From: Paragorgia papillata
Lineage: Eukaryota; Cnidaria; Anthozoa; Scleralcyonacea; Coralliidae
Assembly: GCA_035771165.1 (NCBI GenBank)
Contig: JAWNZC010000114.1
Coordinates: 1,843,501 to 1,907,500, forward strand
Length of the DNA stretch: 64,000 nt
Direction: 5' to 3'
Shown: piece after piece, positions 1-10,912 of the stretch
How positions within the stretch are numbered: position 1 is the stretch's first letter
How the letters are laid out: each line of letters begins with the position of its first letter
Program-made: the position numbers and the translations under genes
Notes under the pieces: model-generated
The model's input: the letters and a program-made list of their open reading frames with translations, nothing else
Database searches by the model: none
Told to the model about the DNA's origin: nothing

Positions 1-499
1 AGCTTAAAAGCTAATTTGAGTGAATTAACAATAACAGGGTTTAAATGTCCTCGATTTTCTCTTTCATCTAACGTAACCTGGTTCATTCTTCGGACTGTTA
101 TTAATCGTTCGTTGGCCAATTCAATATACAATTGAACTGACTGGTTTTATAGCTGATCAATGATGTATGCCTGGACTTGGGGTATTCACCCCCCTGTTTT
201 GTATTCTAAAAAGTAACAAATTAGCAATGAGCTTGATTTTGATTGTGAATTGAATTAATATCATTGCTAGATGATGATTTTGCAAGTTTAAAAACGAGAG
301 TTCAGAGGTTGTGATTTTCAGCCACACCCTTGAGATGGTTGATATTGAACCATGTATTCTCAGGTCCATTATTCTGCTCTCTCAATGGACTATGGAAAAA
401 CATTGAATTTAAATGCCATTTGAAATTATTTAATCCCTTGTTGCCTAGGATCTGTGAGAGTTCTTCCTTTGTTGAGTAAAATTATCTGCTATTAAACAG
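1..499. other. Ras intron, no exon seen; partial TTAA-type MITE at its end
   Basis: No coding exon is visible, and there is no P-loop signature (GXXXXGKS) anywhere upstream of 1715, so the window opens inside a Ras intron. Positions 430-499 read like the left half of the TTAA MITE family listed elsewhere (TTGCCTAGGAT, then GAGTAAAATTATCTG) and stop where the element at 500 begins. Confidence 0.5.
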
Positions 500-1484
500 C
501 AGGGCTCAAAATAACAGCCGGTCACCGGCCAATGACCGGCCAAATTTTTAATGTGACCGGTCAAATTTGTATAACGCCGGTCATTTTGACTGGTCATATT
601 ACTTGCAATTAATTTTATTACTTTCCATTTAAGTAGTGATCGTGGTGTGTTTAGGAAAATAATAAAGGGATGAAACACGAATTCTTCCTTGTTTTCAACA
701 CCGCTTTAAGCGCCTATTGGTATTAAAATTGTAAGACAATTGAGCGAAGTAGTTGTGATAATGATTCATTTATCAAAATATAACTCAAAATGATGCAAAA
801 TCTCACCTTTTAGCCGTGATTTTGCAGCTAAATTACTACCGTATTTTTGGGAGATGTGTTCCGCAAGTAGCTAGGACACTACATCATCGTTGACACTTCA
901 GATAGCTATGAAATCCTACGATAAGCTTTTCGGATAAAGCGGGAAGTCTCAGGATTATTGATTTATTGCACATTCATCTGACTCTGAGTTTCAGTTGGTT
1001 TCAGTATTCTAACGGTGGCTCCCGACGATACGAGATGTCCTGGCTACTTGCGGAACAGTCATTCCACGTTGAACGTTTGGTGTTTCATCCCTTATATTTT
1101 TCCTCTCCCTCCCCCCCTTTTCCCTGTTTTTCCTTTTTCCCCGCTTCCGGTAACCATTTTTCATTTTTTTTTTAAATCCCCTGCCACAGTCCCCCGCCTA
1201 TCTTTCGAGTCCACCACAGGGTGCCGATGTGCTGCCAAGATGGGCTCCCTGTGATATATGTAGCGTAGAATATACTTTACATGTTTTTTGTTTGTTTTGT
1301 TTTGTTTTGTTTGTTGTTTGTTTGGGTTGGGTTTTTTTGGTTGTTTTTTGTGGGGGCTTTTTTTTGGGGGGGGGGGGGGGGGTGTCGTGAAATTTGACTG
1401 GTCAAAAATTGCCTTTGACCGGTCACAATTAGAACTGACCAGTCACCACGACCAGCGTAACATGAAACGTTGTTTTGAGCCCTG
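500..1484. mobile_element. 985-bp non-autonomous inverted-repeat transposon, hAT-like ends
   Basis: The left end CAGGGCTCAAAATAAC and the right end (reverse complement CAGGGCTCAAAACAAC) match at 15 of 16 bases. Just inside both ends the word ACCGGTCA and its variants recur in both orientations (510-600 and 1384-1450), as expected for subterminal transposase-binding repeats. The interior has no transposase reading frame and contains pure G and T/G tracts. A CAGGG-type end suggests hAT by general family knowledge. I could not find a clear 8-bp target duplication. Confidence 0.6.
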
Positions 1485-1714
1485 GGTAGTTGAATTAGAG
1501 GGTGTTTACATGGAGATGAGCCAACTTGGGTGTCCAAGCTGGCTTGTCTCTCAGAGGTGATTGCTATTTATGTTGACATGACATTAGGCCTAGCTGTCCT
1601 AGCCAGGCTTGCTTGCTACAGTGCGTGTGTTAACCGTAATTTATTAGTTCTGACAAGACATGAAATCTATGGCATAATTATTATATGATAAAAATTTACC
1701 TTATCTTTTTTTAG

Positions 1715-4700
1715 TTTTGTTGATGAATACGACCCAACGATTGGTAAGTTGGCAATGAATAGTATAAATTATAGGCATCAGGGACTTGTGTGTAGACTTC
1801 CTTCTGGTATAATAATGCTATTAATTCATGCTGACTCAGTTATGTATAAAATATATACTGTAATTGCCATGTACATATGGACACCCCTTAAACACTTGAG
1901 TGTTTAAGTCAGTGCTGTATTGATTGTTTTATAGAATTATAGTGAAAACAAACTACATATATAGACACAAAAAGCTAGTCACCACATGTGTACCCCCTAC
2001 TGTGCAACCCTTTTTAAGTGGACACCCCTTCTACTGTCGTGGCAATAGAAGTGTTCCTAAAATATCGTTGCAATATATTCCTCAAGTTGATCGATTCATT
2101 TGATGAAAATTATTGCTAACTTCCTGTTTTGAATTTGATTGGTTTCTGGTTTTTAAACAACCAATAAGAAACAGGATTATTTGCCAAACACCAATCAAAT
2201 TCAAAAGAGAATTCAAAACAGGAAGTTAGCAATAATTTTCATCAAATGAATTGATCAACTTGAGCAATGTATTGCAACAATATTTTAGGAACGCTTCTAT
2301 TGCCACAACAGTACTTAAGTGGACACCTCAACGAGGTCCCAATATATTCATTCTGAGAAATATTTGTTTTGTGTAGAGGATTCTTATAGAAAACAAGTAG
2401 TAATAGATGGAGAAACCTGTTTACTGGTGAGTTCTAGATTAGTAAAAGATCTGTAATTTAATGCACCTTTTAAATAATTCTAACACTTATTACATGTAGT
2501 ACAATAATCTTCATAACAGTAATACCTCTCAGGCTTGTACTGTCGATTGCATCTAAGGATGAACACATTGATAAAAAAACATTACCTCCACCAATGTCAA
2601 ACTTCAACGTTTCCCAGGAGCACTCAACAGGTTTCTATATTTAGCTCAACCAATCATGTTTAACCAGTCTGACAAGGTTATTGGTTGAGCTAAGGGAGCG
2701 GTCATTATTTATGGGTGGGGGGGGGGGGGGTAAAAAATGAGGGGGGTCACAAGTATTTAATTTACAAAAAAAGGGGGGCCCTGTTTCATTTAAGCCCTTA
2801 AAGGGAGGGGTTGAAAAATAAATCATTCAATTTTTTAAATCATTGCTTTGTAACATTTTCTGTAGAACAACTAGTTTTATTAAAATTTTTTGTAGAGCAA
2901 CTTTCATTTTCTATTTTAATAGCCATATAAAACTCAACATGTTATTTTTAATAAAATGATCAATGTGTGTGCAAACTGCAAAGGTCAATAAATTAGTCTT
3001 CTAAGGTTAATAACCCCGATCATTATCAGCATCACCTATAGACTTAAGTTACTGCTGTGTGCTCTTTAATAAATAACAGTATATACTGCGCTTTGTTGGA
3101 GGGGGGCCGGGGTCACAAAAAATAAAAGCAATTTTCTGGGGGTCAGTTGAAATTCATATGGGCCTTAAAGGGGGGTTGAAGGTTATTTTTTCTTTCAAGT
3201 AAATTATTTACCCCCCACTCCCCTCCATAAATAATGACTGGTCCCTAAAAGAAACCTGTCAAATGCTTCTGGGAAATGTTGAAGTTTGACACTGGCGTAG
3301 GTTAAATGTTTTTTATCAACGGTGTCCATGCTTAGATGCAATCAATGGTAGTTTCAAGTATAAAGATTTTTGGTAACTAGATGTGTTAATTTTCTTGTTA
3401 TAGGATATTCTAGATACAGCTGGACAGGAAGAATATAGGTAATTTTTCATATATTCATATAATAGTTTGTGGATATTATTTGGCTTGAACACCTCCCATT
3501 GTGTTATTTAACCATTGCTGCCTAGGGTGGTGCGAGGGTTCTCCCATGGACAAGTAGAATCACCAAGCATTAAACAGGCTCACTGGCACTAGCAATGGGT
3601 TAAAAATAAACAAGTTCAGTAACTTTTGCTGTTTGACTAATGTGTTTTTTTATTCTTTACTATTTCTTTCAGTGCAATGAGGGATCAATACATGAGGACG
3701 GGTGAAGGTTTTTTATGTGTTTTCGCAATTAATAATTTAAAGTCATTTGAAGATGTTCACCTATATAGAGAACAGGTATTTTTGAGTTGGATTTTATTTT
3801 TTGTTTAATAAATTATGCTATTATAATACATGTTAAATTATGTTGTAATAATATATGTTAAATTATGCTATTACAATATATTTTAAATTATGCTACAGTG
3901 GAGCCTCGCTATAATGCAGTGGTTGGGGTCCTTAGTGGTGACCATGTTATAGATGAAGCGCGTTATTGCGAGGTACAGCCAAATCTCATTCCCAGTAGTA
4001 CTCTTGCCACTCGGTTCTGGCGCAATATTGTGGGCCGAGTACTGGGAGTGAGATTGAGTACTGCCAGAACTTAGCACTTTCTGTTTGATTCTAACAATCC
4101 AAATCGTCACTGAAGAAGCTTGAAGTCCGCTCAAGACTTCAACAAAATGGAATTGAAATAAGATTTTTGAGCATGGTTTTCATTTTTCACAATGATCACA
4201 CTGCCGTGTTGTTGTTTTATCTCGTAATGATCACGATTATTCAGTATGATAAGCGATCGTCAGCCATCAAGATTGAATTGTCTCCCCATCAAGATTGAAT
4301 TGTCTCCCCATCAAGATTGAATTGTCTCCACATCAAGATTGAATTGTCTCCAGTGAGCAAAATAGAAACTTCAGTTTCAGCGTCATATACACATCAATTC
4401 TGTTGCTATTTGGCGGAATTTAGCAGTTTATGGTGAACTTTAGTGTTGTAGGTAATTGGTAAACATCTGTATAAGTCATCAAATGACAAACAAGGAAAAG
4501 TTGAAATTTGGGGTCCAAAGATCAACCTCGTTATACCGAGCCGCACGTTATGATGCACGCTATAGCGAGGCTCCACTGTATTATAATATACATGTAACTT
4601 AAATTTATGCCATTATAATGTTAAATTATTCTATTATAATATATGTTAAATTATTCCATTATAATATATGTTAAATTATTCCATTATAATATATGTTAAT

Positions 4701-7700
4701 TTATGCTATTATAATATTGTATGTTAAATTATGCTATTAATATATGTTAAATTATGCTATTATAATATATGTTGGGATTTCATGGCTTTACTTTGAGTTT
4801 TAATTTTTATTTAACTTGATTTTATTTAGATTAAAAGGGTAAAAGATGCAGACGAAGTCCCAATGGTTTGTAAGTATCCCTTATCAAATCTTTCTTTACC
4901 GATTTTCAACATGAAAAATATGATTGTTGAAAATGGCAAAACAGGAAAATTTTTTTGCTATGTTGTATTTGTATTACAGTACTACTCCTTGACTAGTAGA
5001 GAGTAAAATCTACGATAAACTTTTGGATAACACGTCCAGTCTGTAAGCTCAACTGAAAATCGCAGTATTTTAAAATTAATATTACTCCATTGCTTTCTTA
5101 GTGGTTGGAAACAAGTGTGATTTGCCAACTCGTAACGTCAGCAGTGAAAATGCTCGTGATTTATCTGCAAGCTACGGAATCCCATTTATAGAAACATCAG
5201 CCAAGACTCGACAAGGAGTTGATGAAGCTTTCTACACTTTAGTCCGAGAAATTAGAAGAGACGTAAGTAGTACACCATTTGAAGACGACATTTATACTCA
5301 GGTCCACCAAGAGATGAAGTCAAGTGGTGTGACTGTTGTTCTTTACACGCTGTGACGTCTTCTATGCGTGTTTTCATTGGTTGTTGGCCAGACACATGGT
5401 CACGTCATATCACGTCAGCCGACTTGCTTTTTTCCTTCTTCATGCCCCAAAATCCGGCAAGAGTTTCGACAAAAACCTTTTAAATTTTTATTGTATAAAA
5501 CAAATAGATTCCATTTTTTTGTTGTCTGTTCAGTTATAGATGCACAGAGGACGTCACAACGTGGTAAGAACATCAGTGACTCGACTGCGTCTCGTGGGCC
5601 ACTTTTTTGTTCTTACCACGTTGTGACGTCATCTGTGCATCTATAACTGAACAGACAACGGCAAAATGGAATCTATTTGTTAAACGTGGTAAAGTACATA
5701 CACAGAAAAATGTACTGCCAAAAAGGCCCAAAATCAGTAGAGTGCTCATCGGCCGCAGTGGCGTAGCCAAGGGGAGGGGGGGGGGGGGGGGTGGTCACCC
5801 CGCCAATGGTCTCCAAGACTGTTCGCGTGAAAAGTTTAAATCCGTTGAGAAACTTGTATAGGGGGGGGGGGGTTACATTGTTTTAAGGCCAAGTGAGTAG
5901 ACTAGTAATGTGTTATATATATTGCAGGCATGGATATGCTATACTTAAATTACAATACTATACGACTTGTTTATAAATAAATCTAAAGATATTCTGACGT
6001 CGTATTCTACGTTCTGGTTTGATTTCAACAAAATTATGTAATTTATGGCTTTCGGATTACTCTTAAATACTTGCCTCAAAATGCAGGAAACAGTGTTTCA
6101 GAGACCCTAGAAATAGAAAATTTTCAGGGGGGCATGCCCCCGGACTCCCTAGGATATCGAGATTCTTGTCCCCCCAAACTCAAGACCCTAGCTACGCCAC
6201 TGTCGTTGGGCCCAAAATAACGCGTCAATCTAACAAGCTTAATGTAAAGGAATGTAATCCGTGAGAGAAGGACTTCCCACGGTAGTGTTTGCGTCTTTAG
6301 ATGTAACGTCGAACGCTGCCATAATAAAGAACTAAAGAATCATGAATTACTACTCAAATCAGTAGAGCGAGACATGGATGATTTTTTTATCGCTTCCGAA
6401 GTGTCAGTTTTATTAACCGCGGATCAATATTAAAGCAATCACGAGGTGTATTCTCATGTACCACGTGATAAACGTCCAATTGTTAACTCGTAAACAAGCT
6501 ATCACGTGCTATTTCGTGCTATCACATAAGAATACACCACTTTGAAATTGATCTGCGGTTAACGAAACTGTCGCTTCGGAAGCGATGAAGACATCTATGT
6601 CTCGCTCTACTGATTTGAGTAGTAAACTTGCTGTAAAGACTATTCTTTCACTCACGTGATTACATTCCTTTGCGTTATGCTTGTTGTTGACGCGCCGTTA
6701 TTTTGGGGCTGACGAGCACTCCACTACTATAATTTTGGTAACAATTAAAATCCAAGTGGTTTATTGCTCTTCGCTGACGTGATCTGACGTAGATTTGATC
6801 TGACGTAGGTTTGATAGATCACGGTCAACAACCAAGGTGTCGCGCGATCCAGTTTTTAATCGCGCCGCGTACGAGGCAGAGAGATTAACCTTACCAAGCA
6901 CGCACTGTACTTTAGTATTAATTTACTCCGGCTCCGATTTTATTCGTCAATAGGCGAATTTCAGGGTATTGCGCGCGCATCATTTTGCAAAAGAATTGGC
7001 GGGTTCCCCACAGAGTAATCAATGGCAAACAGACTTGCTAGCGAGCCAACAACAGCAGAATAACAGTGTACGTTATAGTCCGTTTCAGCTTGCTTTTGAA
7101 ATCCGATACGTATAATTGAAATGAACATTCCGAACTTACGTTGCAATGTTCCGAACTACGTTGCGAGGTAGATACAAATTTAAGTCGGCAATTTGTTTCT
7201 GCTTAACCAAGTATCTATTATTATATTCTATACAACAAAATAATCTTCTTCTCCGTGATTTTACCAAAGGAATTCAATTCAAAGCTTATTAAATTCGAAC
7301 TTCACGACGAACTTCACAACGAACTTCGCGAACTTCCGTACCAAGTTCCCAACCTTCCAACGAATGTTGACAAACGAATTTCAAAAGCAAGCTGAAACTG
7401 ACTATAAACATCCAGAAACTGTATCTATACTTTGTTGATTTTAAACAGTATGTTTACTTTGAGTGGACCTTGCCAGTTTTTTTTGAAAAATGATGCGCGC
7501 GCAACACCCTGAAATTCGCCTATAGATCGTTTTCACCTGACGTCACGGCGGCCATATTGGTGTACCGAAACAATGAAATGGCGGCCATATTGGTGTACCA
7601 TTCGTGTACAGCACTATTCTTATTAAAATATTTCGTATTGTTTTACCACCCCAATGGGTCCACCGATCACGTGAGTGAAAACGATCCATAGCACGATCGG

Positions 7701-7995
7701 AAATGGCGGCTGTCGAGGCTCGCGAAATACGGGCTGACCCGTATTGGCTACGCATGCGTAGAACGAATATCTTGCGTGTAAACGTCATCAATACACGGCC
7801 GACAACTCACTTGAGCCAGCACGCACGTGCACTGCGAACTGCCCCATGAAAGTGGCCGATTTTCTACTCGGAGAGTTAATTGCCTGTTTTTGCAATAGTG
7901 CACAAAAACTGATTCTTTTGTTTTATTTACAGAAAGAAAAACGGAGACCGAGTAAACCGAAACCAAAGAAGAAAGGCAAATGCACTATTTTATAA
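1715..7995 (+). CDS. ras: Ras GTPase (H/K/N-Ras class), 5' end outside window
   Basis: Small GTP-binding switch protein at the plasma membrane that relays receptor signals to effectors such as Raf. Exons: 1715-1743, 2377-2426, 3404-3438, 3673-3775, 4830-4869, 5102-5262, 7933-7995. All introns are GT-AG and the phases join without a stop. Visible motifs: switch [27 protein letters not shown], switch [32 protein letters not shown]4 NKCDL and G5 ETSAK. The C-terminus is strongly basic (KPKPKKKGK) and ends in the CaaX box CTIL. The first visible base completes a codon, probably the His before FVDEY, so the P-loop exon with about 26 residues is missing to the left; the whole protein would be about 186 aa, normal for Ras. 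A terminal Leu in CaaX usually favours geranylgeranylation over farnesylation. Introns, especially the last (5263-7932), hold many transposons. Family assignment is secure; which vertebrate paralogue it equals is not meaningful. Confidence 0.96.
2034..2311. mobile_element. 278-bp palindromic MITE, Tc1/mariner-like, copy A
   Basis: Ends are CTGTCGTGGCAATAGAAG and, reversed, CTGTTGTGGCAATAGAAG, flanked by TA at 2032-2033 and 2312-2313. The two halves are complementary over nearly the whole length, so the element is one long foldback. A copy of identical length lies at 38043-38320. The TA duplication and the CTGT ends point to Tc1/mariner mobilisation; no coding capacity. Confidence 0.8.
2533..3358. 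mobile_element. Inverted-repeat element with a second element nested in it
   Basis: About 110-bp inverted arms (2533-2640 and 3249-3358) share GATTGCATCTAAG, TTGATAAAAAACATT-like and GTCAAACTTCAAC blocks in opposite orientation. Between them sit a hairpin at 2641-2693 (TTAGCTCAACCAAT paired with ATTGGTTGAGCTAA) and the G-rich element at 2693-3246. No reading frame. Confidence 0.6.
2693..3246. mobile_element. Nested MITE, ends AGGGAGCGGTCATTATTTAT
   Basis: The left end AGGGAGCGGTCATTATTTAT pairs with the right end, which reversed reads AGGGACCAGTCATTATTTAT. Long G tracts follow each end, and paired GGGGTCA and CTTAAAGGG words occur inside. Non-coding. Looks hAT-like by end sequence; no target duplication seen. 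Confidence 0.6.
3508..3603. mobile_element. TTAA-flanked MITE (piggyBac-like), divergent copy
   Basis: Starts TTAACCATTGCTGCCTAGG and ends AGCAATGGGTTAA, 96 bp, TTAA at both borders. It belongs to a short MITE family represented at several other sites in this window (20293, 22595, 36183, 38907, 39238, 47794). In this copy the central stem-loop is eroded. Confidence 0.6.
3896..4578. mobile_element. 683-bp non-autonomous pogo/Tigger-like element
   Basis: Perfect 18-bp terminal inverted repeats CAGTGGAGCCTCGCTATA, flanked by TA on both sides (3894-3895 and 4579-4580). Ends of this form (CAGT-G-CCTCG-TATA) are typical of pogo-type Tc1/mariner elements. Internally it carries a small MITE-like hairpin at 3979-4057 (AATCTCATTCCCAG, reversed at the far side) and a 21-22-bp tandem repeat at 4260-4352. 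No transposase. Confidence 0.8.
4260..4352. repeat. Four-unit minisatellite, CATCAAGATTGAATTGTCTC unit
   Basis: Four near-identical copies of a 21-22-bp unit in tandem, inside the pogo-like element. Confidence 0.85.
5501..5682. mobile_element. Foldback element containing GACGTC words
   Basis: About 75-bp arms: ACAAATAGATTCCATTTT ... CACAGAGGACGTCACAACG, then a roughly 32-nt spacer, then the reverse complement ending AAAATGGAATCTATTTGT. A related, diverged structure occurs at 37512-37665 in a RIPOR intron, sharing the GTGTGACTGTTGTTC and TGTGACGTCTTCT words also seen just upstream here (5320-5366). Immediately 3' of Ras exon 5102-5262. Confidence 0.65.
5736..6725. mobile_element. Large foldback element, left arm broken by an insertion
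   Basis: Outer ends AGTAGAGTGCTC and, reversed, AGTGGAGTGCTC. Arms continue through CCCAAAATAACGCGTCAA, GGAATGTAATCCGTGAG, CTCAAATCAGTAGAGCGAGA and CGCTTCCGAAG blocks to a centre near 6480. The element at 5756-6202 lies inside the left arm, so it inserted after this one. Confidence 0.65.
5756..6202. mobile_element. 447-bp hAT-like MITE nested in a foldback arm
   Basis: Ends CAGTGGCGTAGCCAAGGGG and, reversed, CAGTGGCGTAGCTAGGGTC, followed by G-rich tracts on both sides. CAGTGGCGTAGC is a common hAT-type end. Flanks TCGGCCG and TCGTTGG are only partly alike, so the target duplication is unclear. Non-coding. Confidence 0.65.
6951..7522. mobile_element. 572-bp inverted-repeat element with GCGCGCGCATCATTTT ends
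   Basis: TAGGCGAATTTCAGGG at the left pairs with CCCTGAAATTCGCCTA at the right, followed by GCGCGCGCATCATTTT words on both sides and an inner inverted pair around CAGCTTGCTTTTGAAAT. No convincing reading frame. Confidence 0.65.
7526..7685. mobile_element. 160-bp MITE with CGGCCATATTGG (YY1-like) repeats
   Basis: Ends ATCGTTTTCACCTGACGTCA and, reversed, ATCGTTTTCACTCACGTGA. Inside are two tandem copies of a unit containing GGCGGCCATATTGG. The same element in opposite orientation, with 12 such units, lies at 49243-49757 in a RIPOR intron. Confidence 0.7.
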
Positions 7996-8591
7996 AATGG
8001 AACACATCCTCAGTGAAGATTTTTAATCTGACTCCATGTTTCCTCTCACTCAGAGTTTAGAGTTGTTTTTCCAAAGCTGAAGAACGTAATATATCTTCTT
8101 TCTTAGTGTAGTCTAGTTGCCTCTTTCCCCGCCTCATTCTTTTTTCAATTTATTGAAAATTTGCCTGATTTAGGAGTTCAACCATGCATTTTGCATCACC
8201 CTGCTTTGTTGTGAAAAAGAAAATAAGAAAAAATAATCCATCCATTTTGTAAATTTATGTATTGAGACCGAAAATTCCGTTGAGATTAGGTATACTAGTA
8301 ACGAACTATCATTCCACCTTTAAACACTAGTATGTTACAAAGCTCAGGACGTTATTATTTAAGAGTGGTTATTGGATTGGAGTTAACCATATCTTTGGAT
8401 ATACGTACGGAAAGTCCACCAGAAACTGAGAATTCAAAGATAGTTTAATATTTGACTGGACAATTTTTCAAATAGCTCTGTGACTGTATGTAAAAGTTTA
8501 ATATGTTGTCAAACTGTGCATTTAACTTAACACAAGGAAAAATAGGAAATATAATCGTTTAAAAACAAAATACTGCAGAACTCTCTCTTAT
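7996..8591. other. Ras 3' flank and 3' UTR, no further feature
   Basis: Follows the Ras stop at 7993-7995. I see no AATAAA or ATTAAA in this stretch, so the poly(A) site is unknown. No repeat or frame of note. Confidence 0.4.
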
Positions 8592-9261
8592 GGTGGCTCC
8601 ATACAGTTTCTTGAAAAGTGGAAAACACACGTTTCAGACCCAAAATCTTGTACATTGATATTTTGGTAGAAGAATGAAACTAAATGTCTTGTATAGAAGA
8701 GCATTTTGAGAATCAGAAACTGAAACGAAAAAGTGCGTAACTTTGGTTGCTATGGCAACAATGACGTTTCAAAATGGCTGCTAATTTGCATTTAAACTAG
8801 TTTAATTCGCAAAAAACCTCGGTGACCCCCAATTTTTATTTTAGTAAGAGTTTTCTTCTAGTATGAGTAGTCAATAGGCCAAATTTAAAAAAATTCTGTA
8901 GATCAAAAATTTTTCCAAAAAAACCGTGATTATTATTATTAAAACTTTTTTCGATTTACAGCAATTTTTTTAAAATTGGCCTAACGATTACCCATACTAG
9001 AAGAAAACTTTTAATGAAATAAAAATTGGGGGTCACCGACGTTGTTTTCGAATTAAACTAGTTTAAACGCAAATTAGCAGCCATTTTGAAACGGCATTAT
9101 AGCAAGCACAGTTACGCACTTTTTCGTTACAATTTCTGATTCTCCAAATGCTGTTCTATACAAGTTAGTCAGGTCCATTTTTTTTAACAAATAATCAATG
9201 TATATGATGTTGGATCTAGAACGTGTGTTTTCCACTTTTCAAGAAACTGTATGGAGCCACC
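8592..9261. mobile_element. 670-bp giant foldback element
   Basis: Arms of about 320 bp run from GGTGGCTCCATACAGTTTCT inward and meet near 8935. The right arm ends AGAAACTGTATGGAGCCACC. Shared internal words include GAAAAAGTGCGTAAC, AATGGCTGCTAATTTGC and GACCCCCAATTTTTATT. The arms are clearly diverged from each other by point changes and small gaps. No coding capacity. Confidence 0.75.
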
Positions 9262-9436
9262 TTAAGCCATGCTTTGTTTAGTTTTCCTTAGCTAATACCA
9301 GTGATCTTTTGGGGTATTATTTTTTCAAGTTATTAAAAATGTCTTTAACCTTATCAGTACCAAGGATGTACTCTGTGAAGTCAATCTAAAACGGTCCTCA
9401 CGAGTTTACGTCGTTCTGTAGAAGTGAAAACGCTGT

Positions 9437-9570
9437 AAGACTCCATTTACACGGTTCCGGACGAATTCGGAACCGGTCTCGAATTAGTACGGTTCCGCCT
9501 GTTTACACGGCGAAATAGGACGAATGCGAGCTGGTCTCGGATTAGTCCGGTACCGTGTAAACGTAGGCTA
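9437..9570. mobile_element. Short inverted-repeat element around TTTACACGGTTCCGG
   Basis: TTTACACGGTTCCGGACGAA and its partial inverse GTCCGGTACCGTGTAAA bracket several GGAACCG/GGTCTCG words in both orientations. Similar in style to the motif-reiterating elements at 10488 and 50286. Confidence 0.45.
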
Positions 9571-9592
9571 AGTTTCACCCTTTTCATTAAAC

Positions 9593-10080
9593 ACTTAAAG
9601 TGTATATGAAATGAAAATCAAGTTTGTCTAATTTGGAAGAACTCTTGAAATGATGAAGTAACATCCTTCTACAGTTTTCCCATATCTTACTTCATTCTTA
9701 AGATATTAAGATTGGTTTGATATGTAAATGATCACACTGCATACGTCACATTGTATAATGAGTTTTTGAGAAATCGTGTATATCATTGATATTTGTATGT
9801 TAAATCGCTTGAACCTGTGTTTGTTTAAAGTCACGAGACAAATACACCTACATGCCCAGTTTCGTGTGACTTTGTTCGATAACTTCAACGACATTCCTAA
9901 TTTTCCAACAACTCATTATACAATGTGACGTATGCAGTGTGATCATTTACATATCAAACAAATAGCAATATCTCAAGAACGAAGTAAGATATGGAAAAAC
10001 TGTAGAAGATGTTACTTTACAATATCAAATGTTCTTCCAAATTAGACAAACTTAATTTTCATTTCATATACACTTTAAGT
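9593..10080. mobile_element. 488-bp foldback element, ends ACTTAAAGTGTATATGAAAT
   Basis: Arms of about 170 bp: ACTTAAAGTGTATATGAAAT at the left and its inverse at the right, with shared TCCAAATTAGACAAAC, AGTAAGATATGG and ATGTGACGTATGCAGTGTGA blocks. It may itself sit in an older TTAA-bounded element (TTAACC at 9355, GGGTTAA at 10126-10132). Confidence 0.7.
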
Positions 10081-10487
10081 CTTGTGTATTTTACTCGGCA
10101 ATAATGATTTCCCTGGTACTCAAAGGGTTAAAGATATACGGAAACTTTTCCTGTCTTCTGGCTGCATTCCTGCACAAATAACTAGTCAAGTTTAAACTTT
10201 GAAATTGTACTGATGTTCTTGTGAAAATTATGAAATTTTGAATGCGTTTTTTGTCGTTTTTGTGATTTATTTTATAGTTGTCAGTCCTCAGTGTGTTGTA
10301 GCCATGGTCATCACCATAATGTCATCACCAATATTCGCACCACCATTCGTTGTCGTGATTATATACCATCACCATTACTTAATTGATTTGTTTGCGGATA
10401 CACCATGTGGATTAAATTCAATTTTATTTGCTGAGCTTTTTTGCTGTGTGCTCGGGACTTCGTCAGAGCTAAAACTAAGGGCCTGTT

Positions 10488-10912
10488 CACACGAGGCGAG
10501 TTATCTCGGGGGAGGTAGGGTTATCCCTATCCCCCGAGATAACTCGGTGTTAGTTTATTTCCATGTTAAAAAAGTAAACTGTTCACATGAGACCGAGATA
10601 ACTCGGGGGATAGGGATAACTCGGTCGGAGCGATAGGGTAACCCTAGCCCCCAAGTTATTCCTACCTCCATGTGAACGCTTTCAGCCGAGTTATCTCGGG
10701 GGGGGGGGGGGTAGGGTCAACTTAGGCATGCGTATTTATGCTGTTGCTCGGGATAACTCGGGGTGAAGCGTTCACATGAAGCTAGGGTTATCTCGGGGGC
10801 CAGGGACAACTCGGTAGTTGCGTTTTATCATGTGAAATAGTGTCAACTTTGACCCTAGCCCCCGAGTTATCCCTACCCCCCAAGATAACCCGGTCTTGTG
10901 TGAACAGCCCCT
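10488..10912. mobile_element. Motif-reiterating MITE built on GAGTTATCTCGGGGG
   Basis: Ends AGGGCCTGTTCACACGAG and, reversed, AGGGGCTGTTCACACAAG. The interior repeats the word GAGTTATC(T)CGGGGG and TAGGGTTATCCC about ten times in both orientations. Non-coding. A distant relative using GAGTTACCCGGC words lies at 52177-52562. Confidence 0.65.

Larger units (their letters stand above)
3800..4775. repeat. AT-rich minisatellite split by a pogo-like element
   Basis: Units of about 25 bp related to TTAAATTATGCTATTATAAT fill 3800-3894 and 4580-4775. The intervening 3896-4578 is a transposon, so one array was interrupted by insertion. Lies in a Ras intron. Confidence 0.75.

Noticed and set aside
10600..10630. 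TAGGGATAAC, resembling part of the I-SceI homing endonuclease site
   Set aside because: Only the first ten bases match, and the word is one of many variants of the element's own repeated motif.
10238..10636. 132-codon plus-strand frame
   Set aside because: Its 3' half lies in the GAGTTATCTCGGGGG MITE and the N-terminal half has no family features or splice context.
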